Positions 1 through 9,200 of a stretch of DNA of 43,980 bases are shown piece after piece; the stretch's first letter is position 1; every line of letters starts with the position of its first letter. The stretch spans positions 44,340 through 88,319 of the forward strand of contig DAOI01000012.1 in NCBI GenBank assembly GCA_002501805.1, given 5' to 3'. The translations under genes were made by a program, and so were the position numbers. A model generated the notes under the pieces. The model saw nothing but the letters and a program-made list of their open reading frames with translations. It did no database searches and was not told the DNA's origin. The DNA comes from Euryarchaeota archaeon UBA463. GTDB taxonomy: Archaea; Thermoplasmatota; Poseidoniia; Poseidoniales; Thalassarchaeaceae.

Positions 1-419
1 TGAGTATCAACTGGAAATGCAGGAACCCCAAAAGCCTGAGACATGACCACACTGGCTGTTTTATGGCCAACTCCTGCCAAAGACTCAAGAAAATCCCAAT
101 CTGGATATATTTCTCCACCTGAGTCAATGATTTGCTCGGCCATCTTCTTGAGGTTCTTTGCCTTTGTTGGCGCTAAACCTATTTCTCTGATTAGAGATCT
201 TATCTCTTCGACTTCAAGTTCGGCCATCTTTTCTGGAGAGTCAGCGATATCAAACAATGCTGGTGTGACTTCATTCACCTTTTTGTCTGTAGTTTGGGCA
301 GAAAGCATCACTGCGACGAGTAAAGTATAGCTGTCTTTGTGGTCGAGGGGTATTGGTGTTTCTGGGTATAGTGAGTCTAGTTGCTCGCCTATTCTCTTGG
401 CCTTTTCATATCTTTTCAC
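1..419 (-). CDS. nth: Endonuclease III (base-excision DNA glycosylase/AP lyase), 3' part missing
   Basis: The first 139 residues are visible; the gene runs off the left window edge, so the C-terminal 4Fe-4S loop of this family is not seen. The reading frame contains LVAVMLSAQTTD near the N-terminus and the helix-hairpin-helix stretch GVGHKTASVV followed by FPVDT. In the family the Lys of GVGxK and the Asp of VDTH are the catalytic pair that removes oxidised pyrimidines and cleaves the abasic site. The start is a GTG whose last two bases lie in the TGA stop of the upstream membrane-protein gene, a GTGA overlap that implies translational coupling. Assignment to Nth rather than MutY is favoured by the VDT motif and the HhH lysine. 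Confidence 0.92.
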   Translation of the reverse strand, partial: MKRYEKAKRIGEQLDSLYPETPIPLDHKDSYTLLVAVMLSAQTTDKKVNEVTPALFDIADSPEKMAELEVEEIRSLIREIGLAPTKAKNLKKMAEQIIDSGGEIYPDWDFLESLAGVGHKTASVVMSQAFGVPAFPVDT

Positions 420-625
420 TGTTCTTCCACCTTACTGGATCTCATTCCGAAAAGAAACGCCGCGAACATACAGAAAAGAGGGATACCATAGCATGGCAGA
501 TACATCCATGATTCCCACTCGGTGGTATCGGTACTGCCTCCAATAACAAGATATGCAAGAGCACCGACTATTACCCCTGGAAGTAGCGCGATTAAGCTAA
601 GTGTGAGACCGCGCAGTAAACTCAT
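416..625 (-). CDS. Small two-helix membrane protein, unknown function
   Basis: A 69-residue protein with two hydrophobic segments, about residues 8-28 (IALLPGVIVGALAYLVIGG) and 42-60 (LPCYGIPLFCMFAAFLFG), joined by a short acidic loop, and a charged C-terminus (SSKVEEQ). No recognised domain. It overlaps the endonuclease III start by four bases, so the two are probably co-transcribed. It reads as a real gene because the hydrophobic pattern is regular, the overlap is tight and a spacer precedes it. Function cannot be given. Confidence 0.6.
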   Translation of the reverse strand: MSLLRGLTLSLIALLPGVIVGALAYLVIGGSTDTTEWESWMYLPCYGIPLFCMFAAFLFGMRSSKVEEQ

Positions 626-724
626 GCTACCCGGTTACGCTTTCTTTTGATGAAGGTTCGTTATTTACCATATACTACTACCCGCCTCCCCAACGCTCAC
701 AAGTGTTTGCTAGTTAGGACGTTC
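626..724. promoter_or_regulatory. Divergent intergenic spacer with candidate TATA box
   Basis: This 99-base gap separates two divergent small membrane-protein genes. A TATA-like stretch (CATATACTA, about 668-676) lies roughly 50 bases before the ATG at 725 and could serve the rightward gene. The leftward gene has CGTAACC about 8 bases before its ATG; the same heptamer occurs before the protease-transporter gene at 10095. Promoter assignment is by pattern only. Confidence 0.3.
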
Positions 725-1063
725 ATGAACAGCGGACTGGTTGACCTGATAGAGTCCCTTTCACTAGGAATGTGCGGTGTAGCGGTTATTCTATGGATGT
801 CTATAGGTACATTCTCGAGGAGTATGAAAGGAGAGATTTTCGCTCAGAGAACCATTGCTACCCTGTGTGTAGTTTCTGCATTTCTTTTAGTCGTACTAAA
901 TTTCATGGGAGGAGAACTCTGGGGGTCGAAGTCAGTGGCACTTCCTATGGCGCTTGTAGCAGTCATTGTAGCAATTTCGGCTTCTATGAGCCTGAAAGGA
1001 AAGGATGTTCAGGGCGAAGCTAATCCTCATCAAATTATGAAGCTGAAGAAAGAAAATCGTTAG
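725..1063 (+). CDS. Small three-helix membrane protein, unknown function
   Basis: The protein is 112 residues from the ATG at 725; an in-frame TTG at 647 would add 26 polar residues that look like untranslated leader, so the internal ATG is preferred. Three hydrophobic segments are visible: LGMCGVAVILWMSIGTF, IATLCVVSAFLLVVLNFM and VALPMALVAVIVAISASM, followed by a Lys-rich tail (KLKKENR). No known family recognised. Its stop overlaps by four bases the stop of the convergent Nfu-type gene. It may be an integral membrane accessory protein, but nothing nearby suggests a partner. Confidence 0.55.
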   Translation: MNSGLVDLIESLSLGMCGVAVILWMSIGTFSRSMKGEIFAQRTIATLCVVSAFLLVVLNFMGGELWGSKSVALPMALVAVIVAISASMSLKGKDVQGEANPHQIMKLKKENR

Positions 1064-1338
1064 CTCTCTCCACCTATCTTATCATCGATGAAGGACCTCA
1101 TGTATGCAGGAAGTTCGCCGTTGACAAATATTACATCATTGACTTCTTCTAATTTCATCAGGGAGTAGTAGATTTGCATTGCTGTCATCGGAGTAGCACT
1201 ACATCCGGTACAGCCACCCTCTAGGGAAATAGAAATTACTCCCGCAGTAGTATCGATGACATTCACAACCCCATCGTGAGCATCAAGAACTGCTTGAACC
1301 GGGCCTACAGAATCCAGTATCAACTGCTTATCTACCAT
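1060..1338 (-). CDS. NifU C-terminal (Nfu) domain Fe-S cluster scaffold/carrier
   Basis: A 92-residue single-domain protein from the ATG at 1338. The fold signature is VLDAHDGVVNVID followed by VISISLEGGCTGC; Cys43 and Cys46 form the CxxC that in Nfu proteins holds a 4Fe-4S cluster at the dimer interface, followed by the usual S-x-T/P-M-T helix. A possible start 14 codons upstream would give an atypical N-terminus, so the start giving MVDKQLILDS is chosen. It is a cytosolic cluster carrier; likely clients in this window are endonuclease III and the Fe-S subunits of the Mo hydroxylase (inference). It diverges from the amidotransferase gene with a 60-base gap. Confidence 0.88.
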   Translation of the reverse strand: MVDKQLILDSVGPVQAVLDAHDGVVNVIDTTAGVISISLEGGCTGCSATPMTAMQIYYSLMKLEEVNDVIFVNGELPAYMRSFIDDKIGGES

Positions 1339-1398
1339 GTCCGCCCCATACCTCTGTACATACGGGGGGCTTTCAAGCAATCGCCTCTTCCCACTGGC

Positions 1399-2301
1399 AT
1401 GAGTCGTACTAGGCGTATACTATTACTCGACCTTCTTGTTGAAAGATCCGAATTCGGACATGGAGGTAACCAGGAAGTTATTCAGCCGATTGCAAGGGAA
1501 GGAGATGTTGACATCTTCCTTCTCACTCCGCATATGCAATCCGAAGAATCTGGAATTACGGCTAATGAAGAAGGGCTTTACTTCATAGGAGAGGAAGATG
1601 TTCCTAATTGGGACCATGATTATCCATTCTGGGAAAGTTGTGAGGTCCCCATGGGAGAGAATGTTGCTAGATTCTACAGAGTGGCACTGCCAACTGGAAG
1701 GGAAGACCTCGAAATGGCCAAGTGGCTAGAATCGATAAAGGTCGATGCTGTTGTTTGCTCTGGTTCAAGGAGAAATGTCACAATGTGGGAAGGTTGGATG
1801 GATGGAGCATCGTCTCTAATGAGGGTGTCTTCGAAATCTGGGACTCCGACTCTCGGTATTTGTTTTGGCCACCAACTTCTGTGTAAATCTCTTGGTTCAG
1901 AGGTCACTAGAGCAGATAGTATGTCGAGCGGAATTTGGAATATGAAACTAAATGAGGAAGGGCATGAAGATGTCTTATTTGATCTACGGAAGATGGAAGA
2001 CGTTGGTCCTGCCGTAGTTTACTCTCACCAAGACCATGTAGTCACTATGCCAGAAAACTCTATCCTACTTGGCTCTGCTTCCCATAACGAGATTACTGCA
2101 ATTAGAGTTCTGGGCGCTGATGGGGATAAGTTACCTGCATGGGGGGTTCAATTCCATCCAGAAGCGGCTAAGCACAGGATCGAGCGTGCATTCCAATGGG
2201 GCCACATTAGCGAAGCTGAGATGCTATCATTCCAGAGAGACCATGATGGCGCTGGAGTTCTCGAATCTTTTGCCAATGTGGTTTTAGGACATACTCCTTA
2301 G
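1399..2301 (+). CDS. Class I glutamine amidotransferase (GATase1), stand-alone
   Basis: A 300-residue protein from ATG 1399; an open frame extends further upstream but would overlap the divergent Nfu gene, and MSRTRRILLLDL begins with a typical first beta strand. The nucleophile elbow GICFGHQ (Cys155) and the catalytic pair in GVQFHPE (His253, Glu255) are intact, so it should hydrolyse glutamine and pass ammonia. It resembles stand-alone GMP-synthase-amidotransferase-like proteins, longer than the archaeal GuaA subunit (about 190 residues), with an N-terminal segment of about 110 residues before the SGSR motif. The synthase partner is not in this window; the natural substrate is unknown. A gamma-glutamyl hydrolase role is an alternative. 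Confidence 0.82.
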   Translation: MSRTRRILLLDLLVERSEFGHGGNQEVIQPIAREGDVDIFLLTPHMQSEESGITANEEGLYFIGEEDVPNWDHDYPFWESCEVPMGENVARFYRVALPTGREDLEMAKWLESIKVDAVVCSGSRRNVTMWEGWMDGASSLMRVSSKSGTPTLGICFGHQLLCKSLGSEVTRADSMSSGIWNMKLNEEGHEDVLFDLRKMEDVGPAVVYSHQDHVVTMPENSILLGSASHNEITAIRVLGADGDKLPAWGVQFHPEAAKHRIERAFQWGHISEAEMLSFQRDHDGAGVLESFANVVLGHTP

Positions 2302-2333
2302 TTGCCTTCAATAGTGTTTTTTTACGGCTTGAA

Positions 2334-2341
2334 TTATAAGT
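2334..2341 (+). promoter_or_regulatory. Candidate TATA box for the membrane pyrophosphatase
   Basis: TTATAAGT lies about 40 bases upstream of the ATG at 2378. With archaeal spacing of about 25 bases from TATA to transcription start, the transcript would begin near 2362 and carry a leader of about 16 bases. A T-run (seven T near 2317-2323) just upstream could end the amidotransferase transcript. Confidence 0.4.
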
Positions 2342-2377
2342 AGGACTTTTGTCGCGGGACCGATACAGGTTGATACC

Positions 2378-4432
2378 ATGATAGAAGGAGAGACACTAGG
2401 AACAATTGGAATGGGAGTAGGCGTATTCGGCCTACTTGTCGCATTCATGCTATACAGGAAAGTTGATTCAATAGAGATTGAGAACAAGACAGTTGCAAAA
2501 ATCACTGAGCGTATTCAAGATGGAGCCATGGCTTTCATGGTCGCTGAATACAGAATGCTCACCATATTCATAGCTGTCGTAGCCGCTCTTTTGTTTGTCG
2601 GGGGGAGCTATAACGATGACCTTGGAATGGAGACAACTGTAGCATTCATAATAGGTGCACTATGTAGCGGTGCCGCGGGATTCAGTGGAATGAAATCTGC
2701 CACTAGCGCCAATGGCAGAACAGCCCAAGCAGCGGCTAATGGGGGCCAGGCAGCCGCACTAACCACCTCATACAATGGAGGAGCTGTAATGGGCCTAGCA
2801 GTTGGAGGACTGGGACTATTTGGAATCTCATTGATGTTCTACTTCACAGAGACAGATTTTCTAACAGTAGCTAATATTGCTGGATTTGGTATGGGTGCAT
2901 CATCAATTGCTCTTTTCGCTCGCGTTGGTGGCGGGATATACACCAAAGCCGCTGATGTTGGAGCTGATCTGGTAGGAAAAGTCGAGGCTGGAATACCTGA
3001 GGATGACCCGAGAAATCCTGGCGTTATTGCAGATAACGTTGGTGACAACGTTGGAGATGTTGCCGGTATGGGTGCTGATATCTTCGAATCTTTCGTAGGT
3101 TCAATTATTGCGGCCATGGTAATTGCATCTGCTAGCGACCAGATGGGATCTGAATATCTGATGATACCAATACTTCTGGCTATCGTCGGATATCTTGCAT
3201 CTATAGTTGGCGTATTCTCAATCTCAGCGATGAAGAATATGGATGCTGGAGCGGCTCTAAGAAATACTACTTTCATTGGAGCGGGTCTCTTCATAGGAGT
3301 GGGCTATCTAGCTCTAGACTACTATGATATGGATACCCAAGTCATATTTGCAGTTGCGATTGGTAGCTTGGTGGGAATCCTGATCGGATTAGTTACTGAG
3401 TACTACACTGGAATAGAACCTGTATTTGGTTTCAAAGTAAAGGCGATACCGTACATCGGGGAGGCGTCCAAGACAGGTAGTGCTACTAATGCTATAGCGG
3501 GACTAGCTGTTGGGATGGAGTCTGTGATGGTTCCAGTATTGCTGATATCCGCAGGAATATATGGCGCTAACGATGTGATGAACGGCGGGGATATGGGACT
3601 TTACGGCATAGCGATGGCGGCAATGGGAATGCTAGGTACTGTTGGAGTTACAATGACAGTTGACGCATATGGTCCCGTTGCTGACAACGCTGGTGGAATT
3701 GCTGAGATGTCAGGTTTAGGAAAAGAAGTCAGAGACATTACTGATGGCCTCGATTCTATAGGAAATACCACTGCTGCGATAGGAAAAGGATTCGCTATTG
3801 GGAGTGCCGCTCTAACTGCATTGGCTCTCTTCGCGGCCTACAAAACCAGTGCATCACTGAGCGCTGCTGATCTTTCACTTACCAATCCAGATGTGGTAAT
3901 TGGACTTCTTATCGGAGGTGGACTGCCCTTCGTAGTAGCCGCTATGACTATGAAATCCGTCGGTAGAGCTGCTGAAGCTATGATAACTGAAATCAGGCGT
4001 CAATTCAGGGAAATTGAGGGTCTTCTAGAAGGAAGGGAAGGTGTCGAACCAGATAGTGCAACATGCGTAGATATTTCTACTCAAGCTGCTCTTAGGGAGA
4101 TGATCATGCCCGGACTGATAGCAATTTCCAGCCCAGTAATTATTGGACTAGTGCTGGGTCCTGCCGCTCTTGGCGGTACATTGGCCGGTGCTACAGCTAC
4201 TGGAGTTCTAATGGCACTATTCATGGCCAATGCAGGAGGAGCTTGGGACAATGCAAAGAAGGCTATTGAGCAGGGAGAAATTGATGGAGCAGAAAAGGGA
4301 GATGACGCTCACTCAGCTGCTGTTGTTGGGGATACCATCGGAGATCCTTTCAAGGACACTAGTGGCCCTTCCCTGAACATTCTGATCAAGCTGATGTCAA
4401 TAGTATCGGTTGTTATCGCTGGATTACTCTGA
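2378..4432 (+). CDS. hppA: Membrane-bound inorganic pyrophosphatase, K+-dependent type, ion pumping
   Basis: The 684-residue protein fits the family (about 660-770, 16 helices). It hydrolyses cytosolic pyrophosphate and pumps H+ or Na+ outward. Substrate-binding signatures are intact: DVGADLVGKVE and DNVGDNVGDVAGMGAD (about residues 196-235), AYGPVADNAGGIAEM (about 430), and near the C-terminus GDTIGDPFKDTSGPS. The GNTTAA sequence (about residues 462-467) has Ala where K+-independent enzymes have Lys (GNTTKA), which places it in the K+-dependent class by the known family rule. Whether it moves H+ or Na+ cannot be settled by eye. It is preceded by its own candidate promoter and is probably monocistronic. 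Confidence 0.97.
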   Translation: MIEGETLGTIGMGVGVFGLLVAFMLYRKVDSIEIENKTVAKITERIQDGAMAFMVAEYRMLTIFIAVVAALLFVGGSYNDDLGMETTVAFIIGALCSGAAGFSGMKSATSANGRTAQAAANGGQAAALTTSYNGGAVMGLAVGGLGLFGISLMFYFTETDFLTVANIAGFGMGASSIALFARVGGGIYTKAADVGADLVGKVEAGIPEDDPRNPGVIADNVGDNVGDVAGMGADIFESFVGSIIAAMVIASASDQMGSEYLMIPILLAIVGYLASIVGVFSISAMKNMDAGAALRNTTFIGAGLFIGVGYLALDYYDMDTQVIFAVAIGSLVGILIGLVTEYYTGIEPVFGFKVKAIPYIGEASKTGSATNAIAGLAVGMESVMVPVLLISAGIYGANDVMNGGDMGLYGIAMAAMGMLGTVGVTMTVDAYGPVADNAGGIAEMSGLGKEVRDITDGLDSIGNTTAAIGKGFAIGSAALTALALFAAYKTSASLSAADLSLTNPDVVIGLLIGGGLPFVVAAMTMKSVGRAAEAMITEIRRQFREIEGLLEGREGVEPDSATCVDISTQAALREMIMPGLIAISSPVIIGLVLGPAALGGTLAGATATGVLMALFMANAGGAWDNAKKAIEQGEIDGAEKGDDAHSAAVVGDTIGDPFKDTSGPSLNILIKLMSIVSVVIAGLL

Positions 4433-4471
4433 TAATCAAAGCGTCAGTCTCTTGACTGTAACCCCTGTCGC

Positions 4472-5440
4472 ATGGGCATGAGTGGCAGGTCTGCAATTGG
4501 TATGGCCTGTTTGATGACGATATGTATTGTCTCTGGTTGCATTGAGACAGGCGATTCTGTGCAATCGGGAGAATCTGTGGATGATGATATGGTTCTCCCA
4601 GAATGGGAAGTTGGAAATAATTGGCTGTACACATTCATCACACCACAATTCGGAGAAGATAGCGCTAGGTTGGTTGTAGCAGAAATTGATAACGAATCAG
4701 GAGATTATCAAGTCGGTATTTCCTCTGAGAGAGAAGCTCAAAGACACGCGGTAATCAACCATAATCCATTTCTGGGCCGAATGACAATTGATGGATTGTC
4801 AGTATATGAAAATGGGATACCACAACAAGTATTCTCATTTCCATGGGTAATCGGAGATGAGTGGTCATTCACGCTATTCGGCCAAGAGTGGAGTGCTACT
4901 ACTGTTTCCATAAACAATGGAAATGCCAGAGTAAGTGCGGAATCTTCTGAAGGTCATGAATTACAGTATACATTCAGCGGAAGTGATGGTTTCCTAGAAA
5001 GGCTAGTTTGGGAAGACTCGGAGGGAAGGAACCAGTTACGTATGGATTTGAATGTCGCCAGATCAAACTATCAAGGGGACGTTTTCTTCTATAGAGCTAG
5101 AGACTTGATTGATCGGCTGTATGAGGAGAATGACCAGGAAATATATGACTCATTTTTCGACGATGGGCACCCGACAGAAGGAGATTGGGATACCTTAGTT
5201 TGGTATCTTGATGTAGAAATTGCATCTAATGGGGCGTCTTCCGGCTCCCTGACAATGAAGGATCATGCTGGGGCTTCTCCCCTTACTCGTGCATGGGGGT
5301 CAGGAGCGACAGAGAAGGGTGCCATAGGCACTATACCCTCCAACTCTGGAGAATACTCGCTTACTGTAACGGTTCGTGGCCAATCTTCATACATCCACCT
5401 CAAGGTTGCAGGGGCATTGGTTTTCCAATGGAATCTGTGA
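4472..5440 (+). CDS. Secreted lipoprotein, unknown function
   Basis: A 322-residue protein beginning with a signal peptide and a lipobox-like end, TICIVSGC (Cys23), followed by an acidic linker, so it is probably anchored to the outer face of the membrane. The ATG at 4472 or the one two codons later (4478) are both possible. The body is rich in Trp, Gly and beta-prone sequence (GNNWLYTF, WVIGDEWSFTLFGQEW, YTFSGSDGFLERLVWED), suggesting a beta-sandwich or beta-barrel-like fold; no known domain recognised. It sits eight bases before the hydrolase gene, so the two are likely co-transcribed. Confidence 0.7.
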   Translation: MGMSGRSAIGMACLMTICIVSGCIETGDSVQSGESVDDDMVLPEWEVGNNWLYTFITPQFGEDSARLVVAEIDNESGDYQVGISSEREAQRHAVINHNPFLGRMTIDGLSVYENGIPQQVFSFPWVIGDEWSFTLFGQEWSATTVSINNGNARVSAESSEGHELQYTFSGSDGFLERLVWEDSEGRNQLRMDLNVARSNYQGDVFFYRARDLIDRLYEENDQEIYDSFFDDGHPTEGDWDTLVWYLDVEIASNGASSGSLTMKDHAGASPLTRAWGSGATEKGAIGTIPSNSGEYSLTVTVRGQSSYIHLKVAGALVFQWNL

Positions 5441-5448
5441 GGGATTGG

Positions 5449-6039
5449 ATGAGCAAGGGTACGCTCATAATGATGCATGGAATGACTGGGACATCTGAAA
5501 AGATGGAGGAGCTCGCACGGGGACTAACCCCTGATGGATGGTCGACTTTATGCCCTCAGGCTAAGATTAGGCATCCTACGAGAGGAGGTTTTGCATGGTG
5601 GCTTTTTGAGGGGGGCGTCTCTGAGGACGAGTCGATGTCCCAAATGGAAGACTCATTATCAGGAATCTTGGAGATAATACCAGATGGCCCGATAATTGTT
5701 GGTGGTTTCTCCCAGGGGGGTGCGATGGCATCGGCCTTGCTAGAGACTAAGGCGAGTAGTTCTATAGTCGGACTAGTATTGATTGCTACAAAAACGGCCA
5801 GGCCTGATGAATTGAGAGGGGTACTTCCATTCCTGAAGCCTCGGCCAGTGATATGGATGCATGGAGAACGCGATCATTTGGTCCCACTTGATGTGGGTAT
5901 AGAACATATCGAAATCTTTGAGGAATCTGGTTGGCCCGTAACGAGGTTGGAACATGAAAAGGGACATATGGTCAATCTCAATCAATTTGAGGAGATGCGT
6001 GAGCAGGTCTCTGAGATTGCAGAAAATTCTCAAAGATAG
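5449..6039 (+). CDS. Alpha/beta hydrolase of the phospholipase/carboxylesterase type
   Basis: A 196-residue protein. The start at ATG 5449 is chosen because it follows GAGGG at suitable spacing and begins directly with the first beta strand TLIMMHGMTGT (oxyanion loop). The triad is visible: Ser88 in GGFSQGGAM, Asp142 in HGERDHLVP and His173 in KGHMVN. The size and GFSQGG motif match the carboxylesterase/phospholipase family (PF02230), which cleaves short acyl esters or lysophospholipids. It has no signal peptide, so it is cytosolic. The upstream lipoprotein gene ends eight bases before it; it converges with glutaredoxin, overlapping by ten bases. Confidence 0.85.
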   Translation: MSKGTLIMMHGMTGTSEKMEELARGLTPDGWSTLCPQAKIRHPTRGGFAWWLFEGGVSEDESMSQMEDSLSGILEIIPDGPIIVGGFSQGGAMASALLETKASSSIVGLVLIATKTARPDELRGVLPFLKPRPVIWMHGERDHLVPLDVGIEHIEIFEESGWPVTRLEHEKGHMVNLNQFEEMREQVSEIAENSQR

Positions 6040-6296
6040 TCAATCAGATGATCGGATCCCCCTACAAATATCGGCGAATCATGCCTCAAGTCAAAAACCA
6101 CAGGAACTGTTCTATGGCCCGTCTCGATGATGATCTTCTGTCTAAGGCCCTCATAGTGATCCAAATTAATCTCGGTATATGTTAGATTGTTAGCTTCCAG
6201 GGTTCGGGCGGCCCTAGTACAGTATGGACAAATTGTTTGACTGAAGAATAGAAAGTCCGTATCTGCGGACCCAAGGTGTTCAAGCAGAGACGACAT
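6030..6296 (-). CDS. Glutaredoxin, CPYC type
   Basis: An 88-residue thioredoxin-fold protein. The dithiol active site CPYC (Cys23, Cys26) follows the first strand FLFFSQTI, TVPVVFD carries the cis-proline (about residue 64), and GGSDHL is the C-terminal glutathione-binding-type motif. It could reduce disulfides or carry electrons; the natural reductant is uncertain since many archaea lack glutathione. Its first 17 bases overlap the 3' end of the protease-transporter gene, so it is translationally coupled to it. The thioredoxin reductase at 12503 is a possible partner (inference). Confidence 0.9.
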   Translation of the reverse strand: MSSLLEHLGSADTDFLFFSQTICPYCTRAARTLEANNLTYTEINLDHYEGLRQKIIIETGHRTVPVVFDLRHDSPIFVGGSDHLIDYL

Positions 6297-9200
6297 CCGG
6301 TTCGCCTTCCTCCCACCATACCTCAGACGATTCTCCTAAGTCCCCTCCATAATTCTCATCTTCATCATCTAGTCTCCCTTCCAAAACCCTATCACATTCA
6401 TCTGGATCAATGAAGACTAGGAATATCACTGTCATTAGCGTGAGCGCCGCTCCTAGATACAATGCTGAGATATAATCCATGATTTCGATCGCCTTGCCTG
6501 TCAGACTTAGTGCGATGACACCTGAAAGATTGAACATGGACATGTATGCCGTGAATTGGGTCCCTCCTGCCTTACTATAGGTTAATCGCATAGATACAGA
6601 TATTATAGAAATCCAAGCCAATCCGTTGATTATTGCCCTTAGACATAGGTAGGCGACCATGATAGTTGTATTTTCCCAGTATCCCTGCAACAGAGCGAGT
6701 CCTGCATTAGCCAGGGCCAATAGGGTGAACCCAATCATGGCCACCTCCCTAACGCCGAATCGATCACCCAGGAATCCACCTATCAGTTGCCCTGCCATGA
6801 GGAAAGCTATCACTACCCCTCCCATTACAGCGCTGTATTTGTCCATCTCCCACCCAGCCTCATTGATGAAAATATCCAGTATAATAGGGTCGACGAAAAG
6901 ATACAATTCCGAGAGGAGGCATAGGAAGATTAGTAGGAATGAGGATCTTAGGGAGAATCCCTTCACAATATTGTATGATGTAACTGCGGGGCCCATCAAT
7001 AATTGGGCAAACGGATTTGGTACTTTAGGAAGTCTGATTCCTAGTTTCTGGAATAGCTGTAAAAGAATTACTAGGGATATAGAAACTACTCCAAAATCAA
7101 CTATATCCATGAATAAAATAGGACGATCTCGCCAGTCTTCCTCAACCAGTACCCCTCCGATGTAAACTACCATAGCCAGAAGAATTAGGGAAATAGACAC
7201 CCAAAGAACAGCTGCAGATAGGGAGATATTCTTGGAAACTAGATTCTTGGCAGTCCAATGAGCTGCCCTGTAAGGATCATCTTCCTCATTCTCTGTCCAC
7301 GGAACTTCTAACTCGGAGGAATCTGAACTTTCATCATCTACGTCCTCTGGCTCCTGTTCTTTAGTATCCCAAAGACTGGAGCTTCTGGCGGCACTCCAGG
7401 GGAAGAGCTTGTCCCCTGGCCTTTCCCTCAAGAACAATGGAAGAGCCATGATTATTACCAACAATGGTAGTTGAATTACTATAGCCGATTTGATTCCAAA
7501 CTTAGTGGCCATTATACCCAGAATCGCTCCACCCAAGATATATCCAGCCCTCTTAGCTGCAAACATGAATCCGTTTGCCTTGGCGACTTCATCCGGTTGC
7601 AGTACATCTACTGCTAGTGCATCGACACCTACGTCTTGCAATGATGAGAATAGATTGTGAATGAACAGCATCAGCGTAACTAATTGTATAGATTCAGCTA
7701 GATTTGAAACGAATAGTAGTGCTCCCAGCGTTACTACCATCCCCGTTTGTGCGAATAGTATCCAAGGCCTCCTCCGTCCATAGGACGGGGCTTGGATACC
7801 ATCCACCATCGGGCCCCATACAAATTTGAATGTCCATGGCAGAGCTATCGCGGCCCAAAGTTGCGCTATGGCGACTGGGCTGACGTCGTTAACAGCCAAG
7901 AACGCAGGGAATGCAACATAAGTGAATCCCTGTGGGAGTCCCTGAGCCGTGTATAATATCGAGAGTGATACATACCTTCTGAACTGATTCTCAGCAAGTG
8001 ACTTTCCATCCTTCCAAGCTTCAATCGACGACTTAACGTACCCAGAATAGCGAACCGGATTCATGACTTCCACACTTGACATCAACTTAGATGGTAAATC
8101 TGACCCCTTGCTAGAGAGATCTATCTTCTTATCCCAGCGTTCCCTAAAAGCAATGAATGCGATTAGTGCCACCGCACACAAAAACGGGAGCAGGAATACA
8201 GAGAGGCCGAATTGCATCATGTCTCCTGACATTATCTCAGAAGCATCACCATCGACTAGAATGATTCTCCTTGCATCTACAGGAGAAATACTATCTTCGC
8301 TTACTACCAGTCTGGCATAAATGGTAGAGTTTCCAGATTCGATATGAGGGTCAAGCTTTACTCTCCACTCACTCCAATCGCCCTTCAGATCGGCCGCCCC
8401 CTTCCATTCTCCGCCACCTACTCTGACCTCTACAATCCCCATCCCAGGAGCAACGCCAGAAGCTGTTCCTGAAACGTATGACTGGTTTCCAATTTCTTGT
8501 AGTGTCTCGAGATTCATACTGACATTTAGTGATCTGTCAATGCTTCCCGCGGCTTCCACAAAGGCCAGTGGATCGGCCTGCCCATATCCAAACTCGTTAT
8601 CTGGACGAGTCTCTAGTATACTACAATCATTGAATCCTGGATCATCGAGAAGTTGCAAATCTCTCTCGATAGAATGAGCTGAAATAATATCCTTGAATTC
8701 TGTAGGGGTGATATCCGGATTTGCCTCTACCATCAATGCGGCGATACCTGCCATGAGTGGTGTAGCCATACTAGTTCCTGACTTGCTAGTATATCCATCA
8801 CTAGATGCCGCGTCGGGAGCCATGATGTTGGATCCGATAGTTGCAACATCTGGCTTCACTCTACCATCAGAAGTATAGCCTCGACTGCTGTAAATAGCCA
8901 GTCCTAGATCCTTATCTAGGCTCGCAACAGTGACCGGAAGTTGAGCATCACCGGGACTATCTATGGTATTACAGCCGGCAAAAGTAGCCCCTCCGAACTC
9001 ATTGCCAGCTGAGAGAGTGGTGATGATTCCTGCCTCGACAACTGAATCCATCTGCCTACTCCAAGCTGAGTCGCCGTTGTTGTCGAAGTGAACCTCTAGC
9101 TGCTGTTCTCCAAGAGATGATGTGACGATGTCGATTCCATACTTGTCCTTATTCTCTATGGCCCACTGGGCCCCTTGGATAACGTCCTCTATATCTCCAT

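Noticed and set aside
647..724. Longer start (TTG 647) for the small membrane protein
   Set aside because: The added N-terminus is polar and overlaps the likely promoter region; ATG 725 begins just before the first helix.
1276..1398. Upstream extension of the amidotransferase
   Set aside because: It would overlap the divergent Nfu gene, and the normal first beta strand begins at ATG 1399.
2839..3294. 151-residue minus-strand frame inside the pyrophosphatase
   Set aside because: It is a mirror of the strongly conserved pump gene with no recognisable domain; its Pro/Ala/Ile-rich text is typical of antisense shadow.
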